DNA from: Steinernema hermaphroditum
Taxonomy: Eukaryota > Nematoda > Chromadorea > Rhabditida > Steinernematidae
Assembly: GCA_030435675.1 (NCBI GenBank)
Contig: CM059622.1
Coordinates: 8,308,001-8,372,000, forward strand
Length of the DNA: 64,000 bases
Direction of reading: 5' to 3'
The notes under the pieces are model-generated. The model saw only the letters and a program-made list of their open reading frames with translations. It did not search any database and had not been told where the DNA came from. The translations under genes were made by a program, and so were the position numbers. Of the stretch, positions 22,621-33,120 are shown piece after piece. Numbering within the stretch: position 1 is the stretch's first letter; each line of letters starts with the position of its first letter.

Positions 22621-23419
22621 TACTCGCCGTAAAAAAAAACAAAGTCCGCACGTTCGGTCAGCGTGCGTGTGGTCTCCCCGATTTACAAGGGAAAACCAGA
22701 GTTGAGCATCATAGAAGCTCGATTTCTCTGCGCCTGTGGCGTTTCGCCGAAATCCGTCAAATACAAATTGTTCGTTAGTGGCCAGAGCGCCGCTCGTGCC
22801 AAATTTCGCTGCGAACCGTGTACTCTTTTCGTGCGAAAAAGTGTCTTTTCTCCGTGACTAAGTCTATTTTTCACGTTACAGGGAAATTTCAGGACAGGTT
22901 TCTGGGCAGAATGGTAACATTCCCCCGGTATGTGATCGCAATCTATTGCAGACCTTCGCTTCTGCCGAAATCTGATAGTTCGGGATCATGCAAGATGAGC
23001 TCTACTTGTGCATTGTCGTAGAGAGCGGACTATTCTTCGATTCTCATAGCATGCTCGTACCTGTCAGATTCCGTAACCGTCACGATCGGTGATAGATTGT
23101 GATCGCATACAGAACGAATTGCTGCCATTTTGCCGATAAAACAGTTCCGAAATATCTATGCAGCATCTAAATGAGACCTAGTCACGGAGAAAAGACACTT
23201 TTTCGCACGAAAAGAGTGCACGGTTCGCAGCGAAATTTGGCACGAGCGGCGCTCTGGCCACTAACGAACAATTTGTATTTGACGGATTTCGGCGAAACGC
23301 CACAGGCGCAGAGAAATCGAGCTTCTATGATGCTCAACTCTGGTTTTCCCTTGTAAATCGGGGAGACCACACGCACGCTGACCGAACGTGCGGACTTTGT
23401 TTTTTTTTGACGGCGAGTA
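22621..23419. mobile_element. Foldback element, TA target, copy 1 (799 bp)
   Basis: Arms of about 240 bp (22621-22858 and about 23178-23419) are inverted repeats starting TACTCGCCGT and flanked by TA on both sides. The 310-bp centre is unique. The same arms and centre recur, in opposite orientation, at 47498-48809. TA duplication fits Tc1/mariner-like mobilisation, but no transposase is present. It sits between BEL integrase and BEL gag sequence. Confidence 0.85.
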
Positions 23420-23461
23420 TACCCACTTCGCGCTTCTACGAGACACAGATTTCAGACAACT

Positions 23462-24298
23462 ATGCATCACCAAGCGATCCTCCTAATCACCGACAATCTC
23501 AAGGAATACATAGACAACCTCGAGACAATCTACCTTCAACACCGAGGTGTTGTGGAGTCGGTAGAGGAATTTTCTCCTCGTACCAACATCACGAAGATGC
23601 TCCAGACCGCCAAAGACGCCGCTGTACTAAAGGAGAAGCTGACAAACACGATCACCCTGATCGAATCGCACTGCGATTTGTTTCATTTGCTGATTGCGGG
23701 CGCAGGAGCCGAAGAACGCTCATCACTCAATGAGCGATTTCAGGCTTTACGACTGAAGACAACGACGGAGCACAGCTTGCTCAATCGGCGAGCACTCACT
23801 CAACAAGCCCTCCTCTGGCGAGACGACATCGAGAAAGTGGAGGACAAGATAATTACTCACCTTTCACTGAAGGATCGAGTGAGGTCAGACAACAACGACA
23901 AACATACGTCTCGAAAGAGACAGACGACTTCAAACAAATCCCCCACCAAACGCCGTATGACTTCAACAGTTGGGAAGGTGATCATCAACGGAAAGGCCAA
24001 CGCCTGTGTCTTTTGTGGAGAGAATCACTTCTCGTCGGACTGTCAGAATGTCAGTTCACTACTTGAAAGACAAGATATCTGCAAGAAAAGGGGACTCTGT
24101 CGGACATGTCTTATACCCCATGCAAGTCCCCGATGCAACCGGGTAGATGAGAACAAACGAAAGGGACGAGGCTGTTATTACTGTAGATCCTATGACCATC
24201 ACTCCGCCTTATGCCCTGAAGGACCCCGAAGAACTGACCAGAACGGGGCGGCGACTATCGACGACATTCGTCGATCCGATGACTCCCATCGCGATTGA
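23462..24298 (+). pseudogene. BEL/Pao gag fragment with zinc knuckles
   Basis: Starts MHHQAILLITDNLKEYIDN and continues as a helical capsid-like region. It then has cysteine clusters CVFCGENHFSSDC, CRTCLIPHASPRC and CYYCRSYDHHSALC, characteristic of BEL/Pao gag. The frame ends at 24298; another frame continues briefly (PMTPIAIDVIYSM), suggesting a frameshift. Beyond about 24490 the sequence changes abruptly to LINE. Only about 130 bp, apart from the foldback element, separate it from the integrase stop at 22534. Confidence 0.85.
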
Positions 24299-24487
24299 CG
24301 TGATCTACAGTATGAATGGCGCTGCACGCCACGTTTTCCTACCGCGCTAGCGGCTGTTACTCTTGTTTTTTGCTGTTAATCTGTTGTGGCTCGTTGTTGC
24401 GAATAGATTTTTTTGTGTTATAAATCTAACTCCGTTACTTTCGCGACTCAAGTCCCGCGTGGCCTACACTATTGGCGAGATTCCACT

Positions 24488-25390
24488 TTACGCGGCGTCC
24501 AACGCAAGCTCAATCCGTTTCACTAAGACCTTCGTCAATAGTTTGTAGATGACGGAGAGCAGAGATATCGGCCTGTAGTTCTTGACCAGGAGCGGGTCTC
24601 CCTTCTTGAAGAGAAGTATCGTCGACGAATCGGCCATCTTTTCCGGGACTTGGCAGTTCCGCAGGCACCAGTTGAAGATTTCGGTCAGAGGGCGGAGGAA
24701 AGCATTCTTCAACATCTCCACCGTAACCGCGTCTTCTCCTGGGCTTCTTCCGGTGCGCATCTTCTTCAGAGCTTCTTCTACTTCACATTGCAGGAACTCC
24801 GGACATTCTTCTGATGCAGTTGGCGCTTCATACTCGACGTTCACCGTGGAAGCATAGAGGTCTTCGTAGAAGTTTCTTACAGCTCGGTGTAGTTCTGTCG
24901 TCGTTGAGCAGAGATGGCCATCTTCATCACGCAGCCGAATGATCCGCCTTCTTCTTGTTGCGACTTCGCCACGTATCATCCGAAGACCTCTCGCGTTCTG
25001 CACTGCCGCTTCAACCAGTTGACGATGGTAATCGTTCATGTCGTTGCGCACTTCACGTCGAACCATCTTGTTCAGCTCCGTGAAGGCGATTCGATCTTCA
25101 ACGGGTTCCTGGTGCTTCCGCAGCTCGTGTCTTTGGCGGAGAAGGTCGACGGTGTTCGGCTTCAGTCGCCTCTTCTTTTCGGCAGGCAGGCACCAGGCGG
25201 CGAACTCAGCGGTTTCGTGGATGTACTTCACCAGATCGGCGTATCCATTTTGCGTCTCGGATTCGATCACAGGTGGGTTTGCAGTTAGCGCCATTTGGAA
25301 GAGTTCTCGGTTTAAGCGTTTCCTCGTCTTTGGCTGTTGCTGCTCCTTTCTGACTGTCGGGCTCGGAGACTGGAGACTCGGAGTCAGATT
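24488..25390 (-). pseudogene. LINE reverse transcriptase, N-terminal part (inverted segment)
   Basis: Minus-strand reading has a coiled/basic linker, then RLRDEDGHLCSTTTELHRAV, FYEDLYAS, ALKKMRTGRSPGEDAVTVEML, STILLFKKGDPLLVKNYRPIS, and LTKVLVKRIELALDAA. These are the first RT blocks of RTE/CR1-group LINEs. It breaks at about 24490, just before the QPxEQAGFR block expected next. The endonuclease domain is absent, so the copy was 5'-truncated. Confidence 0.88.
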
Positions 25391-25726
25391 GCTGGACAAG
25401 AAATCGAACGAGTGGCTGAGAGGCGTGACGAAGCTGAAAGACGTTGTAGAAGCGGCAACGCGTCGGAAGTGGACTTACGGATGGCGACTCGCGAATGACG
25501 AAACCGAGAAGTGGTCGCAGAAGATTGAATCGTGGAGACCACACACGACACGACCGCACGGGAGACCGCGAAGACGCTGGCGTGACGACTTCTGCAAGAC
25601 GCTCCAGACGACCAATTGGAGACGGCACGCGCGACGAGTCTGCAGACAGGAATGGTGTGATATCGGGGTGCGACATTGTGAAGCAATATGAGATCGCAAA
25701 ATAAATGAAATAAATGAATGAAAAAT
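25386..25726 (+). pseudogene. LINE 3' end in sense orientation with A-rich tail
   Basis: Reads LDKKSNEWLRGVTKLKDVVEA, then RRKWTYGWRLAN and GRPRRRWRDDFCKT, the typical C-terminus of RTE-type polymerases, stopping at 25691. The tail is an imperfect AAATAAATG repeat ending at the target duplication. It adjoins the inverted RT segment head to head. Confidence 0.85.
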
Positions 25727-25802
25727 AAAACTAGCCTGAAAATATGGGCTTGAAGATACCCCCCATTGAGTATGGCTCGTTTTTGCGAAGCATGTACAAA
25801 GT

Positions 25803-27385
25803 TTGCATCAAAGTCAAATATCCAAGCTGCATGACCTAAAGACCCTCATCTGTTCATTTGATCTGTCGATGGTCTGCATCACGGAAACGTGGTTGCGCAA
25901 TGATGTGCTTGCACCACTTCTCTCCTTCTCCAACAAATTCTATGTATATCAATGTAACCGTTCCACATGTGGTGGTGGTGCCTGTATTCTTGTCCGCAAG
26001 GACATCGCATCACGTCTAATCCGCTCCACGTCTTCGGCTAGTTGTGAACTAGTGTGTATTGAACTACTCTCGTCGCCACGCTCCCGAATTTGCTGCGTCT
26101 ATCGACCATCACAAGCCTCGGCTGCCCACACCAAGACTCTACTGCGACTTATCGAAGAACTTTCCAGCGAGAACTACATCGTCTGCGGGGACTTCAACTG
26201 TCCGTCCGTAATGTGGGACAAAAAGAATAGACAAAAAAATGGCAAGAAAATGATCCCATGGCGCAAACTATGTTCGACTTTGCCATATCTAATTCTTTTT
26301 CGCAAGTTGTCTCATTTCCCACTTTTGTACCGTCTGCGAACACGCTGGATCTGGTCTTCGCCCGACCTCGCGAGCTGATTACCTCAGTCTCATGTTCTCC
26401 TCCCGTTGGGAAATCTGATCATAATTCTATATTGTTTTCTCTGTGCTCTGTAGGGCCAGCTCCATTAGCTTCTACCCGTGTGACCCACGACTTCCGCACT
26501 CACAATCTGCGGATTCTCAATTCTCGTCTCGCTTCCATTACGCGGAACTCGTTACTGTCTCACAAACCGTATCTCAGTGATCGTTATTGTCTATTTGTGA
26601 ATATTGTCCATTCCATCATTTCTGATTGTGTACCGCTCAGATGCTCCAGAAGCCCGGACCAATATCCAGAAGCCCTGAGAAGAATTGTCCGGCAGAAACT
26701 CGTGCTCTATAGACGCCATGGATCGTCATCGAGGACCTATCGGCGATTCTCCCGGTTCGTATCAAAAGCGATCAAGTCATGGCGTTCCGAAATCGAAGCC
26801 CGGAGCCGAGCCGAGCCCAGAAGCCTCCATCGCCTGATTGCCCGCCGAACGAAGCCCTCTCTTGAAGTGCCGCCGCTACTGATCACCGACACCGACTCCG
26901 CCACCATCTACTCCGGGGACGCTGAGAAGTCAGAAGCCTTTGCATCCGTCTTCAAGAAGTCATTCACTGTCTGACATCGACTTCTCAGTTCTCGATGTTC
27001 ACGACATGCTCTCAAAGCTTCCGAAGAAGCACTCGACGTCGCCCGATGGAATCTCTCACTTCCTACTCCGCAGCTGTGCTCTACCGCTCGCGCCGATTAT
27101 ATGTCAACTCTTCCGGGAATCTCTCGACCAAGGACTGGTGCCGGGTGACTGGAAGCGATCGATCATACTCCCACTGCACAAGAAAGGCCTGAGAAGTGAC
27201 CCATCCAACTACAGGCCGATTTCGCTGACCTGTGTCTTGTGCCGCTGCCTGGAACGCCTCATGTCCCGCAAGATCCTGGATCGATTGAGGTCTTATGGTT
27301 TAATCAACGAAGAGCAATTTGGCTATCTGCCTGGACTCTCGACAACATCTCAAATTCTCTCGTGCCTCAAAGATTGGATGCCTAC
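25803..27385 (+). pseudogene. CR1/Jockey-type LINE relic (endonuclease + RT)
   Basis: Three consecutive frames, broken by shifts near 26260 and 26960. The apurinic endonuclease part reads VCITETWL, GGACILV, YRPS, CGDFNCP and SDHNSI. A basic linker follows. The RT part reads KKHSTSPDGISHFLLR, WKRSIILPLHKKG, SNYRPISLTCVLCRCLERL and INEEQFGYLPG. It is cut near 27385, before the catalytic YxDD block, by sequence related to insertion B. The 5' end is missing or diverged. Confidence 0.88.
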
Positions 27386-27705
27386 CGTTTCTTCGCCCCA
27401 TAAGGTGGAGCGTTTGCGGCACAGCGGACGCTTCTGAGCTCGCATATGCTTCGAAAAGATGAGTCCCTGGTCCAGAAGATGCATTTTCGTCAGTGGTGGC
27501 GTCCTCAGAGCGTCGGCGACCTTCGGGATGACATCGCACGCAGCCGGATTCCTGGCGTCGGACATCTTGTTGTCAGCGGTGGTGGGACTACGGCTTCCGG
27601 GTGTCCCAATTCCCTCTGGAAGCCGGAAAACTCACAACTGCCACAGGGTTTGCTGTCTGACCAACCCGACGCTCAGAGAGCGACCGGAGGGACCGACCGT
27701 TATCC
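27385..27705 (-). repeat. Truncated inverted relative of insertion B
   Basis: The reverse complement matches about 19697-20000 of insertion B, with substitutions. It interrupts the CR1/Jockey-type LINE. This second copy supports the idea that B is a mobile family rather than a locus-specific sequence. Confidence 0.7.
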
Positions 27706-28336
27706 ATTATCCACCATCGATTAAGTAATATAATAAGGAACGGGGACATGCAGAAGATAGCCATCGCTCACAGCTACCATGCCCACATAGTGACTTCACG
27801 AGCTCTTTTCTACTTCACGGAAATAAAGTCCAAATGTGAAAAAAATGACCCTCGGATTACCAAAAAGTCAGACTAACCGAGACCATGTGTTTCCAAATTG
27901 ACCGTCACAATGTCTCTCCACTTTGAGCTGTGAGACTCCTGTTTGCTGTTCGTATAGAGCTCTCTTAGCTCTATCTTACTGTCATCTGTACGCATCCGTA
28001 AATGAAGATATCAAAATAATGTGAAGAGGTCGAAAATTGGACGAAAAATATTTCTCGGTTTTAAACCCTCGTATTTCACGAGTGAGGAATCTGGATGTTG
28101 GCCATAAAGTGGGCTGAAGTTGTACGTAAGAGTGATGAATACCTTGACTGAAATCTTCCTGTTTTGTCTCAGTAAATTATCAAAAAAATAATCGGCCATT
28201 TTTTATGGATCAACCCAATAGCTTCGTCATCTGGTTCGTCAACATCGTCGTCCGAATCATCATCCAGAACGAACGCATCCATAGCTTCCCAATTGTCATC
28301 GCCTCTTTGACTTGCTATGATCGCGTGAATGATGAC
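27706..28336. other. AT-richer DNA, nothing recognised
   Basis: No gene or known repeat was identified between the B relative and the inverted repeat starting at 28337. It contains a few AATAAA-like words. The minus-strand frame 28169-28585 has an acidic DDDSDDDVDEPDDE run but overlaps the inverted repeat and has no other support. Confidence 0.35.
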
Positions 28337-29555
28337 TAGAAGTAAACGACAGTGATAACGTGAGAGCACCACAGTAATCGCGCGCCTGGCAATCAGGGTA
28401 ATCGCTGCGGGACCACTTTTCACCTTCACCTTGTTTGGAAATTGCGCGGACTGCGAATACAGTGCGATGAGGACGGCAAGTGTACTTTTCGCCAATAAAA
28501 TCTGTTTATGTATTGCACTCTTAACCTTTGTTGCGAACGTCTGGCGCCGCAGCTGCACTATCTGTTTCTGTTTCGCAAATGGCAATCGCGAAACCGACCG
28601 TCAGAGAAGGCGCAGTCAGGGCGATGCAACTCTATATTCCCGCGGTTCCATCGCTTGGCTGACCCTTTCCATCGACATTTCAGGGTTCTAACTGGTCCGT
28701 ACTGTTCCAATGACTGCAAGAAGAGGTTTGTTGCAGTGTCTGCCCTTTTCGAACGCAACTTCAAGTGATTATCCTTGTGATTTCTGTGACAAAAGTTACA
28801 AATCACAGAAATCTTTGAATAATCATAAACGGGGAAAGCACAACATGAGTACTCCGCGTGTAGTGCAACCCCAAAATGCAGCATACTGTGGAATAACTAA
28901 CTGTGGGTGGGTCGGCACAGAAACAATATTTTAGGGACAACTACATTGATAAGTTCGAGAAGTGGGCACCTTGTCATCGAGTCAACGAAATAGCGAATAC
29001 TAACATGGGTGTGGAGCGATTCCGCACTGTGCGTTGTAGGTCTTCTAAGACGCATTCAAGCTCTCACCTTGATGAGCCTCTCCCACCCAAACACCAAGAA
29101 ACGTAATATAACTTAGAGCGACGACCACCGGCAACTTGGATTCGGCTGATCTTGCTCTGCTGGAAACATCGCTCACTAACTTTACCAATCGCGTCCCTCC
29201 TGAGGTCACTGAAATAACGTGCAGCTCAGAGCTTCGCGGCCCTGGACGTCCGCCCAGAGGAGCTCCTCAACGATCATCACGATAGGCATTACCCACGGCT
29301 GCACACATTTCAACACGATAAATCTCATTTGCAGCTTGACCACATTTAAACTTTGCGATAAAAATGGTTTACGAATCATGCTCTAACAAGGTGAAGGTGA
29401 AATACAAGCAATATGACGGGTGTTTCTCCTAACTCCTAACTAAGGTCGCTCCTAACGATTTCGGAAGATAATTTTGAAATTGACAATACCCTGATTGCCA
29501 GGCGCGCGATTGCTGTGGTGCTCTCACGTTATCGCTGTCGTTTACTTCTAGTCCC
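28337..29555. repeat. 62-bp inverted repeat enclosing a C2H2 zinc-finger frame
   Basis: CTAGAAGTAAACGACAG begins the left arm at about 28337; its complement ends the right arm near 29555. Both arms continue through GAGAGCACCACAG and GCGCGCCTGGCAATCAG. Between them a plus-strand frame (28710-28934) contains one C2H2 finger, YPCDFCDKSYKSQKSLNNHK. The next frame (from 28903) reads RDNYIDKFEKWAPC after a shift or splice. The arrangement could be a degenerate DNA transposon, or a small gene flanked by repeats. Confidence 0.5.
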
Positions 29556-29974
29556 GAATATTGCCAAAAAATGGTCAAAAATGCTAAATTGCATGAAAAA
29601 CTGTGGATTCCAGACAAAATTACCGTATCCCCTGACAAATCAGGGAAATCGTTGCGGAACCATCTTCCTTTTGCTCCAAACACCATGACAACTGTTCAGA
29701 TTGATTTCTCCATATCATAACACTGCATTTTTCTACAGTTTACCCCCAATTTAGCAATTTTGCCGAATATGTTTTTGCCCACTTCGACATAACTTTTGAT
29801 ATGCTCTCGAATGAGTCTATTGTATTCGTCAAAAATCTCTCGCAAAGCTCCTGCCACGAAAATTTTGCGCGCGTATTTCACGTGCCACGAAAATTTTGCG
29901 CGCGCATTTCACGCGCCAAAAAGTTTACAAATGGGAAATGCTCAAAATCATAGTAATCCAGTTTTTTTCTCGTT

Positions 29975-30360
29975 TCTGACGCGATTTCTCCAAATTTCAT
30001 TAACGGACGGTTGCTCAGCAGACACTGGCGCGTCGAATGAGCCCTGGCTCGACTGCCAGTATGCTTTCCTCGCAGAGTTATTAGAATGACCATTAGTTTG
30101 CAATTGAGAGTTGAACAGTTAGCTACAGATTCATATGTTGGAGATGTCCTAGATCACAGGAGGATCCATGTACGACATAGTGATGGGCAGCTAATCCATC
30201 ATATTCTTAGAAATCCACAGCTTACGATTCAAGGTGCCATTATCCACCATCGATCCTAATAACTCTGCGAGGAAAGCATACTGGCAGTCGAGCCAGGGCT
30301 CATTCAACGCGCCAGAGTCTGCTGAGCAACCGTCCGTTAATGCAATTTGGAGAAATCGCG
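29975..30360. repeat. Palindromic repeat F0
   Basis: About 29975-30088 (CGATTTCTCC, CAACCGTCCG-type sequence) is inverted at 30246-30360, e.g. GCGAGGAAAGCATACTGGCAG versus its complement. The spacer is about 155 bp. Just left, the short repeat GCCACGAAAATTTTGCGCGC occurs twice (29852 and 29882). Confidence 0.7.
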
Positions 30361-30411
30361 TCAGAAGCGAATTTTTGACGAATACAATACCCTCATCTCG
30401 ACCACCTTCAT

Positions 30412-31296
30412 GTATATAGTCGAATTCAAAAAACTTGTGCCCTTTTCGGCGTTTGGTCCTGGCACGCCATTTTTGCACATTCGCGGCGTGTGGTCGCGTC
30501 GTTTATAAGGCGATATAGTGAATTTGGTGAACCGACCGTAGTCTTTGCCGTTTTTCTCCATGGTTTCGTGCGTTTTTTGGAAAACTGCAAGCATAGCCCT
30601 CTTCCTTAATCAATTGCGCGTCGAATGAGCGCCGATTCACAGAAGGTAGAGTTTTCCTCGCGGAGGAGTGGCATTTTTTCGAACCAGCTACCAATATTTT
30701 CCAGCTTTTTGTCCAATAGCTGTGGGTTTTCACGTTTTAATCGCGCCCTAATTGTTTTGCGTGTCCTCCTTACCCTAATATCTTTCAAATCAAACAACAT
30801 ATCAAGTTAACAAGCGTTGCATAACACTACTCTTTATTAGAAGAGTCGGAGCTTGCGTCGAAACCGAAGATACGGTAATCCACTTGATATGTGGTTATTT
30901 TCTACTGGTCTTGTCGTAATGAAAGCTATTAGGGTAAGGAGGACGCGCAAAACAATTAGGACGCGATTAAAACGTGAAAACCCACAGCAATTGGAAAAAA
31001 CGCTGGAAAATGTTGGTAGCCGGTTCGAAAAAATGCTACTCCTCCGCGAGGAAAACTCTACCTTCTGTGAATCAGCGCTCATTCGACGCGCAATTGATTA
31101 AGGAAGAGGGCTATGCTTGCAGTTTTCCAAAAAACGCACGAAACCATGGAGAAAAACGACAAAGACTACGGTCGGTTCACCAAATTCACTATTTTGCCTT
31201 ACGAACGACGCGACCACACGCCGCGAATGTGCAAAAATGGCGTGCCAGGACCAAACGCAGAAAAGGGCACAAGTTTTTTGAAGCTGACTATATAAC
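30412..31296. repeat. Palindromic repeat F1, about 400-bp arms
   Basis: Left arm 30412 to about 30805 and right arm about 30895-31296 are diverged inverted repeats. The outer ends read GTATATAGTC and its complement, followed by CAAAAAACTTGTGCCC. Both arms encode, reading outward from the centre, a similar basic peptide (IRVRRTRKTIRxRLKRENPQ then LENxGS). The centre holds ACATATCAAGT/ACTTGATATGT. Similar arm words (GGTCC, GCACGCCATTTTT) occur in F4. Confidence 0.8.
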
Positions 31297-31307
31297 ATAG
31301 GGAGGAG

Positions 31308-31402
31308 GAGGATTTTGGCCCCTAATGGGAATCGAACCTGGATGAACTGGGTTTTGAGCAAGACTCTTACCACTGAACCATTAAGGCATAGGCGAGCTCT
31401 TG
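31308..31402 (-). repeat. tRNA-like sequence (SINE or tRNA relic)
   Basis: On the minus strand, GGTTCAGTGGTAAGAGTC resembles an A-box/D-arm and AGGTTCGATTCC is an exact B-box about 40 bases later. The T-stem does not pair fully and no clean acceptor stem forms, so this is not called a functional tRNA. Confidence 0.55.
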
Positions 31403-31464
31403 GTTTTGGCATGCCCTTATACGTTTTTACATAACTGTGATCCTTAACGCCAGTTTTAGCCACC

Positions 31465-31857
31465 ATGTCATCGACAGCGGCTAATATTTTGAGAAAGCAA
31501 TCAGGACATCTAGTACATGAAGAAAGCATGTCTTATTTTTGTTTAGAGTCTGTAAAAGTAAGAAACGTAGAATTTACACCCAGAGCAAGAAGAGAAACAA
31601 AATTAAAAACTAATGCTCGCACGGGCTTCGAACCTGCGAGCAAAAGTTTCTTAACCAGCAGCCTGACCACAAAGACATCTTCCAATTGAGGGGTTGAAAG
31701 CAATATAGCCCAGCTGCATGATTTTAAAACTGCATTTTACCCCCTGTCAAGTGCCCACGGGCCGCTAATATTTTGTAGGATTAATACACTGCGCGACCAC
31801 TACTAATGTACAAAATTTCAGTCGATTCCTTTGGTGGCACCTTTAAATGTTCCCTTG
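31465..31857 (-). repeat. Repeat X, uninterrupted copy
   Basis: Reverse complement of the scattered X pieces at 15807-15838, 19637-19672 and 20191-20520. It starts CAAGGGAACATTT at 31857 and carries the tRNA-like GGTTCGAAGCCC at about 31625-31636. It acts as the empty site for both the LTR element and insertion B. Confidence 0.8.
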
Positions 31858-32464
31858 TCAGTTGGGCCGAATCTAGGCGGAAGGCGATATCGCCTCATTA
31901 CTCGGATATCGATTGGGTAATTGCCGGAGGCGTGCCGGCACGTGGATTCCCGAGGCCAGGGCTGCGCACCTGGGTCCCCGGGACCGAAGACGTCCAAGAG
32001 GGCCAGCACTTCTTGACGAGAGGGTTACAGTGCCCCTCGAGGGGCTGATGTAGCGCCTGCTCTTGCTTGGGGTGGCACCTGGGACAGGTGCTCTGACATC
32101 GTGTCCCGCCGCGACTCGCTGACCTTAGGACGTAATCCGCGATTCCCAGAACCGGCGACGTCAGGGGCGATTGTTTCCGCACTTTGCGGGTCCCAGGAAG
32201 AAGACGAAAACAATCGGCGCCTCTGAGTCACCTGTAGGCCTGAGCTCATAGAGCGCTTTATTCTTAAATCTCTTTCCAACGGCACAAAATGGAAAATAGA
32301 AGCGGAATAAATTATGGTACACAGTTCTTGGAGCGCGACTAGAGGAGAGGAGAGGATAGGACTGTACATCGCGAGGAGATCGAGGGAAGATCATCGATGA
32401 TATGTGGAATGTCCTGGGGAGGGCTAAGATGATCCGAGGCACACGGTCGGTGAAGGCCGAGTCG
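31858..32464. other. Intergenic DNA 3' of the RGS gene
   Basis: GC-rich and able to form several hairpins (for example GTGCCGGCAC, CCCCTCGAGGGG). No coding or RNA family was recognised. An AATAAA-type sequence on the minus strand near 32285-32310 could serve the RGS gene. Confidence 0.35.
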
Positions 32465-33120
32465 TCACAGGTCCTCGACGTGGCCGTAGGAGCCGACGAG
32501 CTTCTTGTAGAGCGAGGAGGCGACGAAGCGGGGGTACGAGTCCCTAGAGAGACGACGGTCAGGGACGCGCGACGGGACCTACCGCTGCATGAGGGTGTAG
32601 ATCTGGTTCTGCGCCTCGTCGAAGGTGTGCGCCGAGGGGTGCACCATGTTGTTGTTAATGATCTCGCGGACGCGCGAGTCGAGGCTCACCTCCTTGGGGC
32701 TGAGGATGGAGATGAAGTCCTCGTAGATGATCCGCGCCTACAACGGACGGGTCAGGGCACTCCTCGCGGCAGGACCTACCTTCTCCTCGATTTTCTCGGC
32801 GTTGCGCTCGCGCTTGAGCTCCTCGCAGGCCTGCCAGAAGAGGATGTTCTCGTCGCTGTACTCGCTCTTCAGGAACTCGGCGAAGTACTTCTGCCCGCTT
32901 TTGTTCTTCATGAGCCGGTCGAAGTTCATCGACCACGCGCTCACCTCCTCGTAAGTGGTCCTGCAACAACGGACGGGGTGCAAGCGCGCATGCCGGGACC
33001 GTACCTGTCATCGAGATAGTCGAGCTGCTGCGACGAATTTATACGGTCGCCGCTGTGAACTGTGAGGCTGAAATTGGGGAAGCAGTAGCAGAAGGCAGAG
33101 TCGAGCACCCGGCAGGCCAT
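32465..33120 (-). CDS. RGS-domain protein, RGS19/20 (RZ) or R4-like
   Basis: Exons from high to low (33120-33005, 32960-32780, 32737-32583, 32543-32465) give 176 aa. A short Cys-containing N-terminus (MACRVLDSAFCYCFPNF) could be palmitoylated as in the RZ group. The RGS box reads WSMNFDRLM, GQKYFAEFLKSEYSDENILFW and CEELK, then IYEDFISILSPKEVSLDSRVR, the switch-contact block, and SYPRFVASSLYK near the C-terminus. RGS boxes speed GTP hydrolysis by Gi/Gq alpha subunits at the membrane. Translation continues open upstream of the ATG, so a longer N-terminus is possible. The four exons are in frame with canonical splice sites. Confidence 0.9.

Larger units (their letters stand above)
20668..25726. 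mobile_element. RTE/BDDF-type LINE with inverted 5' part, containing a BEL/Pao insertion
   Basis: The whole interval is bracketed by the 13-bp repeat AAAACTAGCCTGA. Minus-strand reverse transcriptase sequence fills 20668-21075 and 24488-25390. The plus-strand 3' end (25386-25691) is followed by an A-rich tail at 25700-25726. The minus part stops at ERRMIGV and the plus part resumes with LDKKSNEWLRG, consecutive positions in this LINE family. That is the structure made by twin priming during target-primed reverse transcription. The middle of the RT domain, including the YxDD box, is missing where BEL sequence sits. Confidence 0.75.

Noticed and set aside
31875..32165. Structured noncoding RNA
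   Set aside because: Several hairpins can be drawn but no family landmark (SRP, RNase P, rRNA, snRNA) was found.
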